Positions 43,428 through 51,723 of a DNA stretch of 64,000 bases are shown one piece after another. Numbering within the stretch: the stretch's first letter is position 1; each line of letters opens with the position of its first letter. The notes under the pieces are model-generated. The model saw nothing but the letters and a program-made list of their open reading frames with translations, had not been told where the DNA came from and searched no databases. This stretch comes from an uncultured Lachnospiraceae bacterium (GTDB taxonomy: Bacteria > Bacillota > Clostridia > Lachnospirales > Lachnospiraceae), in assembly GCA_934317005.1 (NCBI GenBank), contig CAKREB010000001.1:248001-312000 (forward strand), given 5' to 3'. Position numbers and translations under genes: made by a program.

Positions 43428-45008
43428 ATGGTAGCTTGGAATAATTTAGACACATTAAAGTCATTTGAAGAACTTAAGGCATCTGCCAAGGTTAATCTTG
43501 TGGATGCTATGTCAGGAGAGAATGGAGCAGCCCGTGTAAAATCATATAGTGTTCCTATGGCAGAGGGAATGGTGTATAACTATGCATCAAAGCAGGTAGA
43601 TGATTCTATTTTAGATAAGCTTGCGGCTCTTGCCGATGAAGCACAGCTTGTCGACAAGTTTGAAGAGCTTTACAATGGTGCGGTTATAAATACAGGTGAG
43701 AAGCGTCTGGTGCTTCACCAGCTTACACGTGGTCAGCTTGGCAGTGATGTTATGGCAGACAGTGTGAACAAGAGAGAGTTTTATGTAGAGCAGCAGAACA
43801 GAATTGCAGACTTTGCAAAGAAGGTTCATGCAGGTGAAATTACAAATGCTGCCGGAGAGAAATTTACAACAGTTGTACAGATTGGTATCGGTGGAAGTGA
43901 CCTGGGACCTCGCGCCATGTATCTTGCGCTGGAAAACTGGGCTAAGAAAAACAATACATTCTTTATGGATGCTAAATTTATCAGTAACGTTGATCCGGAT
44001 GATGCATCAGCAGTTTTGGCATCAACAGATGTCGCACATGCTATTTTCGTACTTGTTTCTAAGTCAGGAACAACACTGGAAACACTTACAAACGAATCAT
44101 TTGTTAAGGATGCTCTTAAGAAAGCAGGACTTGATCCGGCAAAGCATATGATCGCAGTTACAAGTGAAACTTCACCACTTGCAAAGAGTGATGATTATCT
44201 GGCTGCATTCTTCATGGATGATTACATCGGAGGACGTTTTTCATCTACATCAGCAGTAGGTGGAGCAGTTCTTTCTCTTGCGTTTGGACCGGAAGTATTT
44301 GCAAGCTTCTTAAATGGTGCAGCAGCAGAGGATGCATTATCAAAGAATAAAGATATCAAGGCTAACCCGGCATTGCTTGATGCATTGATCGGTGTATATG
44401 AGAGAAATGTACTTGGATATGAGTCAACAGCAGTACTGCCGTATTCACAGGCACTTAGCCGTTTCCCTGCTCATTTACAGCAGCTTGATATGGAGTCAAA
44501 CGGTAAGTCTGTTAATAGATTTGGAGAGCCGGTAAGCTATGTTACAGGTCCAACTATCTTTGGTGAACCGGGAACAAACGGACAGCATTCTTTCTATCAG
44601 CTTCTTCATCAGGGAAAGAGCATTATTCCGCTTCAGTTCATCGGATTTAAGAACAGCCAGCTTGGCAATGATGTAGATATTCAGGGAAGCACCAGTCAGC
44701 AGAAGCTTTGTGCGAATGTTGCAGCACAGATCGTTGCATTTGCATGCGGTAAGAAAGATGATAACAGTAACAAGAACTTTGAAGGAAATCGTCCTTCCAG
44801 CATTATCGTAGGTGAGAAGCTTACACCGGAAACATTGGGTGCTCTTTTGGCACACTTTGAAAATAAGGTTATGTTCCAGGGATTTATGTGGAATATCAAC
44901 AGCTTCGATCAGGAAGGCGTTCAGCTTGGCAAAGTGCTCGCAAAGAAGGTGCTTGCGCATGAAACAGATGGAGCACTTGCCGTATATAGTGATTTACTTA
45001 ATATCTAA
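43428..45008 (+). CDS. pgi: glucose-6-phosphate isomerase
   Basis: A 526-residue cytosolic glycolytic enzyme converting glucose-6-phosphate and fructose-6-phosphate. Family motifs are complete: QIGIGGSDLGPRAMYLALEN, FVLVSKSGTTLETLTNE, GGRFSSTSAVGGAVLSLAFG, the catalytic Glu and His regions (ESNGKSVNRFGEP, NGQHSFYQLLHQGK) and the C-terminal NSFDQEGVQLGKVLAKKVL. Length is normal. GGAGGAAACGACAA precedes ATG 43428. It has its own promoter. It converges with trmB without a single base between the stop codons and with no visible terminator. Confidence 0.96.
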   Translation: MVAWNNLDTLKSFEELKASAKVNLVDAMSGENGAARVKSYSVPMAEGMVYNYASKQVDDSILDKLAALADEAQLVDKFEELYNGAVINTGEKRLVLHQLTRGQLGSDVMADSVNKREFYVEQQNRIADFAKKVHAGEITNAAGEKFTTVVQIGIGGSDLGPRAMYLALENWAKKNNTFFMDAKFISNVDPDDASAVLASTDVAHAIFVLVSKSGTTLETLTNESFVKDALKKAGLDPAKHMIAVTSETSPLAKSDDYLAAFFMDDYIGGRFSSTSAVGGAVLSLAFGPEVFASFLNGAAAEDALSKNKDIKANPALLDALIGVYERNVLGYESTAVLPYSQALSRFPAHLQQLDMESNGKSVNRFGEPVSYVTGPTIFGEPGTNGQHSFYQLLHQGKSIIPLQFIGFKNSQLGNDVDIQGSTSQQKLCANVAAQIVAFACGKKDDNSNKNFEGNRPSSIIVGEKLTPETLGALLAHFENKVMFQGFMWNINSFDQEGVQLGKVLAKKVLAHETDGALAVYSDLLNI

Positions 45009-45659
45009 TCATCTATGTGCAACAAATCGGCAGATTGGATTGCCGAGGCGATAGAATTTTTCTTCATATTCTGTCATGATATTATTGGGAGCCGGTCCGT
45101 TTTTGTGAAGGTCGAAAGATACTTCATCAGAAACCCAGCCGGCTTCTTTTAATTCTTCTAAAGAAAAGTCGAATAAAGGGCGGTTGTCGGTTTTGAACTG
45201 TAACAGTCCATTCTTTTTCAGAATCTTATCATATTTTGCTAAAAAGTTTGTAGAGGTCAGACGTCTTTTGGCATGGCGATCCTTTGGCCACGGATCAGAG
45301 AAGTTTAGGTAGATTTTTGCAACCTCGTCCGGCGCAAAATAAGAAGCAATGTCTTCTGCATCCATGCGTAAAAAGATCAGATTGTCAAGTTCTAAAGCAT
45401 CCCTTTTGTCCAAAGCACGAACTAACACGCTGGAATATTTTTCAATGCCGATAAAATTAATATCCGGATTTTCGCTGGCAAGCTGTGTGATAAACTGCCC
45501 CTTACCCATGCCAATCTCAATGTGGATCGGGTGATCGTTGTGAAAAATATTCTGATGCCATAGACCGGCGTAATCTTTTCCGTCTGTGCCATCAGTCTGT
45601 ATTGTATATGGATTTTCTAAAATTCGCTCCTGCGAACCCTTTACATTTCTAAGTCTCAT
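45009..45659 (-). CDS. trmB: tRNA (guanine-N7-)-methyltransferase TrmB
   Basis: A 216-residue enzyme that forms m7G at position 46 of tRNAs. Motifs: HIEIGMGKGQFITQLA for S-adenosylmethionine, NFIGIEKYSSVLVRAL, IYLNFSDPWPKDRHAKRRLT and the C-terminal TEYEEKFYRLGNPICRF. The frame extends to 45710, but the conserved start MRLRNVKG and the ribosome site AGAAATGAGGAT support ATG 45659. It is preceded by a striking structured leader (45660-45735) shared with the FN3-amidase gene. Confidence 0.94.
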   Translation of the reverse strand: MRLRNVKGSQERILENPYTIQTDGTDGKDYAGLWHQNIFHNDHPIHIEIGMGKGQFITQLASENPDINFIGIEKYSSVLVRALDKRDALELDNLIFLRMDAEDIASYFAPDEVAKIYLNFSDPWPKDRHAKRRLTSTNFLAKYDKILKKNGLLQFKTDNRPLFDFSLEELKEAGWVSDEVSFDLHKNGPAPNNIMTEYEEKFYRLGNPICRFVAHR

Positions 45660-45735
45660 AGGAATCCTCATTTCTGCGCACGTTTTTCGTACATAATGGG
45701 TTTGTGTCAAGTGCGCGCAGACACAAACCCTGCTA
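45660..45735 (-). promoter_or_regulatory. structured leader of trmB, copy 1 of a candidate RNA element
   Basis: On the minus strand GGGUUUGUGUC (45720-45730 as plus-strand complement) pairs perfectly over 11 bp with GACACAAACCC, closing an 11-nt loop UGCGCGCACUU. The loop segment GCGCAC is complementary to GUGCGC (45676-45681), which lies immediately before the ribosome site AGAAAUGAGGA. This is an H-type pseudoknot geometry able to mask or expose the ribosome site. Copy 2 lies at 48664-48733 in the opposite orientation. Confidence 0.6.
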
Positions 45736-45740
45736 TCACT

Positions 45741-45769
45741 ATTCTGTGAATATTTTTTGCATCTACCAA
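45741..45769 (-). promoter_or_regulatory. promoter of trmB
   Basis: Minus-strand TTGGTA (45764-45769) and CAGAAT (45741-45746) are 17 bp apart. The start site near 45734 would put the leader hairpin at the very 5' end of the mRNA. Confidence 0.5.
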
Positions 45770-45803
45770 TTCTAACAGAGTTATGACAAAACGTAAAGCA
45801 TCA

Positions 45804-45832
45804 TTGACCAAAATCTGCCTTCGGTGTAGAAT
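45804..45832 (+). promoter_or_regulatory. promoter of argC
   Basis: TTGACC (45804-45809) and TAGAAT (45827-45832) are 17 bp apart. This places transcription downstream of the alternative ATG at 45783 and so supports the later start of argC. Confidence 0.7.
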
Positions 45833-45869
45833 AAATGAAAAACGAATGTGCGTAGAAATGAGGATTAAT

Positions 45870-46817
45870 ATGAAGACAAAAGTATTTATTGATGGAAGTG
45901 AAGGAACAACAGGACTTAGGATTGACGAGCGTTTTCAGGGAAGAGATGACGTTGAAATCTTAAAGATTGACTCGGATAAAAGAAAAGACCCTGAGGAGAG
46001 AAAGAAACTGATCAATGCATCAGATATCACGTTTTTGTGCTTACCGGATGCCGCTGCGCGTGAGTCTGTTTCTCTGGTTGAAAATGGAAATGTATGCATT
46101 ATTGATACTTCAACAGCTCACCGCACAGAGGAAGGCTGGGCATATGGATTCCCGGAGCTTTCAAAGGAGCATAAAGACAAAATTGTTCACGGAAAGCGTA
46201 TTGCTGTGCCGGGATGTCATGCTACGGGATTTATCTCTGTTGTATATCCACTGGTGGCTGGGGGGATTCTGCCAAAGGATTATCCGGTGACAAGCTTTTC
46301 TCTGACCGGATACAGCGGTGGTGGCAAGAAGACGATTGCTGCCTATCAGGATGATAAGCGTCCGGTTACATTTGATGGTGCAAGAGAATATGCGCTGACA
46401 CAGCAGCATAAGCACTTAAAGGAAATGCAGAAGATCACAGGTCTGTCCCGCGCGCCACTCTTTACACCGATCATTGACGACTACTATAGTGGTATGGTTG
46501 TATCAGTACAGTTATATGCAGACATGTTATCTAAGAAGGAAACCTTACAGTCACTTCAGGAATACTATGTGTCTTACTATGCAGGTCAGAAGTTTGTACA
46601 GGTTTGTGAACTGGAGGATGAAGTGATACAGAGCGGATTCCTGCCGGGAAATGGCTTGTCCGGCTGGGATGGATTAAAGATTTATGTGACAGGAAATGAT
46701 GACCGTATCGTAGTATCCGCACAGTTTGATAACTTGGGAAAAGGAGCATCCGGAGCAGCGATTGAATGTATGAATCTGGTGCTCGGCTGTGAAGAAAATA
46801 AGGGACTCAATTTATAG
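45870..46817 (+). CDS. argC: N-acetyl-gamma-glutamyl-phosphate reductase, short (type 2) form
   Basis: A 315-residue NADPH-dependent enzyme of arginine synthesis that reduces N-acetylglutamyl phosphate to the semialdehyde. The N-terminal VFIDGSEGTTGLRI, the active-site Cys in AVPGCHATGF, and SLTGYSGGGKKTIAAYQ are typical of the shorter AstC-independent ArgC class of about 310 residues. The upstream frame from 45783 is excluded by the promoter position. The ribosome site AGAAATGAGGAT is the same 12-mer used by trmB and other genes here. No other arginine genes are adjacent. Confidence 0.93.
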   Translation: MKTKVFIDGSEGTTGLRIDERFQGRDDVEILKIDSDKRKDPEERKKLINASDITFLCLPDAAARESVSLVENGNVCIIDTSTAHRTEEGWAYGFPELSKEHKDKIVHGKRIAVPGCHATGFISVVYPLVAGGILPKDYPVTSFSLTGYSGGGKKTIAAYQDDKRPVTFDGAREYALTQQHKHLKEMQKITGLSRAPLFTPIIDDYYSGMVVSVQLYADMLSKKETLQSLQEYYVSYYAGQKFVQVCELEDEVIQSGFLPGNGLSGWDGLKIYVTGNDDRIVVSAQFDNLGKGASGAAIECMNLVLGCEENKGLNL

Positions 46818-46904
46818 AAATGTTAAGGTTATCTTTAAGCTTTTGGAAAGTTTCTTTGTTATAGTATAGGAGTTATGTAATGAAAATACAAAATGGAGGG
46901 GAAA

Positions 46905-47804
46905 ATGGAAGTATTAACGACAAAGAATCTAACAAAAACGTATCGTGGCAGAAATGTTGTCAATCATATCAACATGCATGTTGAAAAAGGCGATATCTAT
47001 GGTTTTATTGGCAAGAATGGAGCAGGAAAGACAACCTTAATGAAGATGATATGTGGTCTGACAACGCCATCAGAGGGAGCATTTACTTTGTTTGGCTCGG
47101 ACAATTTAAGTGCAGGCAGAAAGAAGATTGGCTGCGTGATCGAGCAGCCGGCACTTTATCCGGGGATGACAGCGAGAGAAAATCTTATCTATTACAGTAA
47201 GATGCAAGGGTGCGAGAAGACAACAGATGTAGAAAATCTGTTGCAGACAGTGGGCTTGCCGGATACAGGCAGGAAAAAGGCAAAGAAGTTTTCATTGGGG
47301 ATGAAGCAACGTTTGTCCATTGCAATTGCTTTGCTGGGAGATCCGGAATTTCTGGTGTTAGATGAGCCGATCAATGGCTTAGACCCTGCAGGTATTAAGG
47401 AAATCAGAGAACTTCTTTTGCATCTGAATCAGGAAAAAGGCGTCACCATTTTGATGTCCTCACATATTTTAGGCGAGCTTGGTAAGCTTGCGACAAAGTA
47501 CGGAATTATCAATGCCGGTAATCTGGTTGAGGAGTTGAGTGCAGATGAACTGGAAAAACGCTCTAAGCATTATCTGCATATTATGACAGATCAGGCAGAG
47601 AAAGCGAAGCAGATTCTGGCGCAGAATTGTCATGTGGAACAATGTCAGATATTAGAAGATTCGTCTATCTGCATTTATGACAAATTTGAACAGCCGGCGC
47701 AGATTAACCGGATATTGATAGAAAACGGTGTAAATGTTTCTTATCTGGCAGTAGAGGGGCAGGATATGGAAATGTACTTTGTGGAGAAAATGGGGGGCAT
47801 GTAG
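46905..47804 (+). CDS. ABC transporter ATPase (bacitracin/lantibiotic-type)
   Basis: A 299-residue ATPase with Walker A GKNGAGKTTLMK (about 38-49), Q-loop region EQPALYPGMTARENL, signature FSLGMKQRLSIA, Walker B FLVLDEPINGLDP and switch MSSHILGEL. The C-terminal part resembles self-protection exporters such as BcrA. Its permease starts 2 nt after the stop. GGAGGGG before ATG 46905 is preferred over the in-frame ATG 46893. A TTAAG direct repeat (46821 region, 12-bp offset) upstream may be an OmpR-type operator for the two-component genes at 51.0-52.9 kb. Confidence 0.92.
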   Translation: MEVLTTKNLTKTYRGRNVVNHINMHVEKGDIYGFIGKNGAGKTTLMKMICGLTTPSEGAFTLFGSDNLSAGRKKIGCVIEQPALYPGMTARENLIYYSKMQGCEKTTDVENLLQTVGLPDTGRKKAKKFSLGMKQRLSIAIALLGDPEFLVLDEPINGLDPAGIKEIRELLLHLNQEKGVTILMSSHILGELGKLATKYGIINAGNLVEELSADELEKRSKHYLHIMTDQAEKAKQILAQNCHVEQCQILEDSSICIYDKFEQPAQINRILIENGVNVSYLAVEGQDMEMYFVEKMGGM

Positions 47805-47806
47805 AG

Positions 47807-48562
47807 ATGAAGCATATTATTAAGAGTGAGTTTTATAAAGTAAGAAAGAGCAGAGTGACATTTGTAACAGCAATCTGTCTGCTTGCAATCTGTGGATTGG
47901 AACTGGCATTTTTTATCGGCTGTAAGTTAGCAGGCGGTGATATGGCGCAGCTTGTAGAGGATACTCGTGGAATCGAACAATATGCCGGTTTTGGAACGGG
48001 AACCTTCTATCTGGTGTTTGTAGCTATTTTTATTGGAGGTATGGTATCGGGAGAGTATACCAACCGAACGGTGCGTCAGGTGGTCAGCCGCGGTGAGTCT
48101 AAGCTTGGCATTGCACTTGGACAGTATATTGCCCTGTCTACAGCAATGACTGTCATAACAATAGCAGTTTCAGCGGTTTTGGGAGTTGTCTGTGGTTTGA
48201 TATGGCAGTTTGGCTCGATTTCGATTGGAAGGTTTTTTCTTCTTCTGTTAGGACAGATTGCCGGAATCTGGAGTTATTCGGCAATTTGCATGCTGCTTGC
48301 GCATATTACACGTTCCGGCGGACTTTCCATCGGGTTGAACGTCATGCTTCTGCTTGGTGGAAACACAATGACAAGTCTTTTGAGTATGTGGCTTGAAAAG
48401 GAATGGATTTCGAAATACTGGCTTCTTAATGTACAATATGAGGCGATAAATTATACAGGAAGTGTTGCAGGGCAGGGAAAAAATATTGCCATTCTGGCAG
48501 GTGTTGCGGTTGTATTTACCATATTAGGGATACTTTGTTTTCAGAAGAGAGATATAGATTAA
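47807..48562 (+). CDS. ABC transporter permease
   Basis: A 251-residue permease with six predicted spans, first at about 18-38 (TAICLLAICGLELAFFIG) and last at about 225-245. The overall layout matches BcrB/ABC2_membrane_4-type exporter subunits, and the motif GEYTNRTVRQVVSRGESK is typical of this group. It is coupled to the ATPase gene (2-nt gap). The substrate is unknown; antimicrobial-peptide self-protection or detoxification is the usual role of such pairs. Confidence 0.88.
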   Translation: MKHIIKSEFYKVRKSRVTFVTAICLLAICGLELAFFIGCKLAGGDMAQLVEDTRGIEQYAGFGTGTFYLVFVAIFIGGMVSGEYTNRTVRQVVSRGESKLGIALGQYIALSTAMTVITIAVSAVLGVVCGLIWQFGSISIGRFFLLLLGQIAGIWSYSAICMLLAHITRSGGLSIGLNVMLLLGGNTMTSLLSMWLEKEWISKYWLLNVQYEAINYTGSVAGQGKNIAILAGVAVVFTILGILCFQKRDID

Positions 48563-48637
48563 TACATAAAAATATGGTACGATGAAAATGTATGAAATTA
48601 TCGAAAGCTACACGAATGTCTGGAAAGAAAAGGGATA

Positions 48638-48662
48638 GTGTGAAAAATATAATTTTTCACAC
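48638..48662. promoter_or_regulatory. palindrome overlapping the -10 of the FN3-amidase gene
   Basis: GTGTGAAAAAT (48638-48648) and ATTTTTCACAC (48652-48662) form a perfect 11-bp inverted repeat with a 3-nt loop. TATAAT (48648-48653) sits at its centre. It could be an operator, or a terminator for the ABC pair, although no separate U-tract follows. Confidence 0.5.
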
Positions 48663-48663
48663 G

Positions 48664-48733
48664 CGGGATTTGTGTCTGTGCGCACTTGACACAAACTTGT
48701 TATGCGTAAAATGTGTGCAGAAATGAGGATTTT
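48664..48733 (+). promoter_or_regulatory. structured leader of the FN3-amidase gene, copy 2 of a candidate RNA element
   Basis: UUUGUGUC (48669-48676) pairs with GACACAAA (48688-48695) around the 11-nt loop UGUGCGCACUU. Loop segment UGCGCAC (48679-48685) can pair with GUGUGCA (48713-48719), giving seven pairs including one G-U. The latter is directly before the ribosome site AGAAAUGAGGA. Compared with copy 1 the distal strand reads GUGUGC instead of GUGCGC, a change that keeps pairing. Confidence 0.6.
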
Positions 48734-49975
48734 ATGAAAAAAGGAAAAATGAGATTTGCCCTGGTGGTGCTGCTTCTTGCATTTTTGCTTGGAGAAAATA
48801 TAACAGTAGCAGCACCGGCGCAGATTGCAAAAGCGGGTGGAACACAGAAGCCTCTGGAAACAGCTTCGACAGAGAATACCGGTAAGGATCGTCTGATCCG
48901 CTGCAACGTCAATAAAAAAGAAAGTCTTTGGGACGATATTGATTTTGATGATGACTATGCTTATGTTTCGGATCTCTGGGATGAAAACTATTCCGCTACT
49001 TCATTGACTCTGTCATGGTACGGTTATGGTAAGATAGAGGGCTTTCATATTTATCGTTCCAGTGATTATGAAAAGGACTATACAAAAATTGGTTCTGTTA
49101 AGAGCAATGGTGATGGAAAGTATACATTCACTGATAAAGGTTTTAAGCGTGGTATTCGTTTTTATTATGCGGTTGTAGCATATTCTTATGACACGGATGG
49201 AAATGAGACAGAGCTTGGCTATGTAGAGGGCGGTTATCTCTTAGATCTGCCAAAGACAACATTATCTTCAGCTACCCGTTCCGGTAAGAAAGCTGTTTTA
49301 AAGTGGAAAAAGGTAAGCAGTGTCAGCGGATATGAGATTTATAAAAAGGCATCAGGCAGCACATATAAGAAGGTAAAGACAATCAATGGCAATACTACTT
49401 TAAGTACTACCCTTAGCAACCTTTCCACGAAAAAACAGTATAACTTTAAAGTACGTGCCTTTATCAAATATAAGGGAAACATGGTGTATGGTTCTTTTGG
49501 TAATGAAAAGATCATCTACGCTAAGACAGATCAGAAGCTTGCAGCAAAGTTTAAAAAATTGCAGAAAAGGTTCCCAAACGGACGTTATTGGAACCATGTA
49601 GGCAAGAAAAAGTATAACAGTAACACTATTACAAGTAAGCCTTGCCATCATGCAAGTCTGAATGATTTAAGAACATGCAATCATTATAACTGTCCAAATG
49701 GGATTCTGGGGTATCAGTGTTATGGCTTCGCATGGAAGATGAGTGATCTGCTTTACGGCAGAAGTGCCAAGATCAAGAACTTCACGGGCTTTAGCAAGTG
49801 CCGTATGGGTGATGTTGTGCGTTACAGCGGACATTCGATTATTATTGTGGAAAAGCATAGTGATTATGTGATTGCCGGTGAGTGTAATTATGGCAATACG
49901 TGTATTATCAAGTGGGGACGTGTAGTTCCTAATTTTGAACTGACAGGAGCAACCTATAGCAGACGTTATCGTTAA
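48734..49975 (+). CDS. secreted FN3-domain protein with a C-terminal cysteine amidase-like domain
   Basis: A 413-residue secreted protein. Signal peptide 1-33 (LLLAFLLGENITVAA), an acidic linker, then two fibronectin-III-like domains at about 85-180 (SLTLSWYGYGKIEGFHIYRS) and 185-275 (AVLKWKKVSSVSGYEIYKK). The C-terminal domain (about 300-413) has a Cys in GYQCYGFAWKMSDLLYG, RMGDVVRYSGHSIIIVEK and AGECNYGNTCIIKWGR, consistent with an NlpC/P60 or CHAP-like Cys-His peptidase acting on peptidoglycan or peptides. AGAAATGAGGAT fixes ATG 48734. No anchor motif is seen. Confidence 0.8.
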   Translation: MKKGKMRFALVVLLLAFLLGENITVAAPAQIAKAGGTQKPLETASTENTGKDRLIRCNVNKKESLWDDIDFDDDYAYVSDLWDENYSATSLTLSWYGYGKIEGFHIYRSSDYEKDYTKIGSVKSNGDGKYTFTDKGFKRGIRFYYAVVAYSYDTDGNETELGYVEGGYLLDLPKTTLSSATRSGKKAVLKWKKVSSVSGYEIYKKASGSTYKKVKTINGNTTLSTTLSNLSTKKQYNFKVRAFIKYKGNMVYGSFGNEKIIYAKTDQKLAAKFKKLQKRFPNGRYWNHVGKKKYNSNTITSKPCHHASLNDLRTCNHYNCPNGILGYQCYGFAWKMSDLLYGRSAKIKNFTGFSKCRMGDVVRYSGHSIIIVEKHSDYVIAGECNYGNTCIIKWGRVVPNFELTGATYSRRYR

Positions 49976-50173
49976 AAGAGGAATGCTGTCAGGATAAGAA
50001 CTATAGCAGATTGGGTTATGAGAATGCCCGGATGTTTTGCAGCTTGTGTGCAATTCGTCCGGGCATTAAGAAAATGTTAAGATAGTTTGTGCTTCTTTGA
50101 AAGAATCCTATGATACAATGAAAAAGGTTGAGGGATTATCGTAAGAAATATATGCAGTGGAATGGGGATTATT

Positions 50174-51004
50174 ATGATCAATAAAGCACAGTGGTCAGGA
50201 AGAGAACTGAAAGAACGCAGTAAACTGGTCTTGCGTCAATACTATTGGCAGATTGTACTGGTTGCTATGTTTTTGACTATTTTAATCGATTATGATCAAA
50301 TGCCGACAAATGCGATCGATCATTTGATACAGGATAAGGCAGGTAGTATGGCGGACAGCCTGAGCAATGGTTTTAGTGGAATATCAATTGGGACGTTTTC
50401 CATATGGGGAACACAGGGAAACATCATTTCGGGTATCAGTACGATGGCAGCTTTCTTCCTGTTTGTGGTTACGTCTATGGGTGGTGTTTTGGTGATCACC
50501 TTTTTGACAAATCCGTTTCAGGTTGGGTGCTTTCGCTTCTTTAACCGGTGTTTTGACACAAAGCCGCAGTTTAAGGAAGTATTTTATGCGTTTGAGCATC
50601 GCTATAAAAATATTGTAAGTGTTATGTTTTTACGGGATCTGTATACGTTTTTGTGGCTGTTTGTGTTTATCGTGCCGGGAATCGTGAAAGCATATGAATA
50701 TAAGATGGTGCCGTATCTTCTGGCAGAACATCCGGATATGCAGCCACGGGAGGCGTTGGAGGCAAGCAGACAGTTGATGTATGGGCAGAAGTGGCAGACG
50801 TTTTTGCTGGATCTGTCTTTTGTAGGCTGGCTGTTACTTTCAGGGATGACGTTTGGAATTTTAGGGATTCTTTTTGTAACACCTTACATGCGTCTGACCG
50901 GTGTGGCGTTGTATCGCAAGCTGCTTGGAGGAGATGCGATTCCACACAATATTTATTATGAGGGAATGGAAGAGGATCACAGCAGGGCAGGATGGCATTA
51001 TTAA
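50174..51004 (+). CDS. DUF975-family membrane protein
   Basis: A 276-residue polytopic protein with about five or six spans. Family-like features are the N-terminal AQWSGRELKERSKLVLRQYYW, the central NPFQVGCFRFFNRC and DLYTFLWLFVFIVPGIVKAYEYKMVPYLLAEHP, and REALEASRQLMYGQK followed by a final span. DUF975 proteins have no established biochemical function. ATG 50174 sits behind GGGGATTATT; an in-frame ATG at 50162 is less well placed. A two-component pair follows 15 nt later, so the membrane protein may be part of the same response system. Confidence 0.85.
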   Translation: MINKAQWSGRELKERSKLVLRQYYWQIVLVAMFLTILIDYDQMPTNAIDHLIQDKAGSMADSLSNGFSGISIGTFSIWGTQGNIISGISTMAAFFLFVVTSMGGVLVITFLTNPFQVGCFRFFNRCFDTKPQFKEVFYAFEHRYKNIVSVMFLRDLYTFLWLFVFIVPGIVKAYEYKMVPYLLAEHPDMQPREALEASRQLMYGQKWQTFLLDLSFVGWLLLSGMTFGILGILFVTPYMRLTGVALYRKLLGGDAIPHNIYYEGMEEDHSRAGWHY

Positions 51005-51019
51005 AGGAGGTTTTTGGGG

Positions 51020-51718
51020 ATGAAGTATCGGATTTTAATCGCAGATGATGAGGTAGAGATCAGAGATCTGCTTCGGCTGTATCTGGAAAAAGAAGGTTAC
51101 GAAGTGCTGGAAGCGGAGGACGGAGAGCAGGCATTGCAGATATTAAAAGAAAACAGTGATATTGCAATGTTACTTTTAGATGTGATGATGCCACATAAGG
51201 ATGGATTTCATGTTCTGAAGGAATTGCGGGAAAACAGCAATCTGCCGGTAATTATTTTGTCAGCAAAGACAGCGGACAGTGATAAGATATTAGGATTGGA
51301 TCTTGGGGCAGACGATTATATTGCTAAGCCTTTTAATCCTTTGGAAGCAGTGGCAAGGATCAACTCGAATATCCGCCGTTTCTATTCGCTTGGGGCGAAT
51401 GATTCCCAGACTCCCAAAAGGATTCTTCAGGTAAAGGATCTTACACTGGATCTGGATGGCTGTATTTTGCGGCGGGGGGACGAGGTGATTGAGTTATCCT
51501 CGACAGAGTATCGCCTGATGGAATTATTTATGAGCAATCCGGGCAAGATTTTCACCAAACAGCAGATTTATGAATATGGCTGGCAGGAGGCATATTTTAT
51601 CGCAGATAATAATATTATGGTGTGCATCAGCAAGCTGCGCGCTAAGCTTTCAGCAGATGACAGCAATTGCTATATCCGCACGGTTCGCGGACTGGGATAC
51701 CGCTTTGAAGGAGAATAG
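51020..51718 (+). CDS. OmpR-family response regulator
   Basis: A 232-residue regulator: receiver with IADDEVEIRD, phosphoacceptor in MLLLDVMMPHKDG (about Asp53), LPVIILSAKTADSD and DDYIAKPFNPLE; winged-helix domain (about 130-230) with ELSSTEYRLMELFMSNPGKIF and RTVRGLGYRFEGE. AGGAGG (51005-51010) is correctly spaced for ATG 51020, so an in-frame TTG at 51014 is rejected. The kinase gene follows after 5 nt. Confidence 0.94.
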   Translation: MKYRILIADDEVEIRDLLRLYLEKEGYEVLEAEDGEQALQILKENSDIAMLLLDVMMPHKDGFHVLKELRENSNLPVIILSAKTADSDKILGLDLGADDYIAKPFNPLEAVARINSNIRRFYSLGANDSQTPKRILQVKDLTLDLDGCILRRGDEVIELSSTEYRLMELFMSNPGKIFTKQQIYEYGWQEAYFIADNNIMVCISKLRAKLSADDSNCYIRTVRGLGYRFEGE

Positions 51719-51723
51719 TGTGA

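Noticed and set aside
45783..45869. N-terminal extension of ArgC
   Set aside because: The predicted promoter (45804-45832) lies inside it, so it would not be transcribed.
48638..48662. Simple intrinsic terminator after the ABC pair
   Set aside because: The inverted repeat lacks a following U-tract and has a TATAAT at its centre. It is listed as a promoter/operator candidate instead, with the terminator reading left open.
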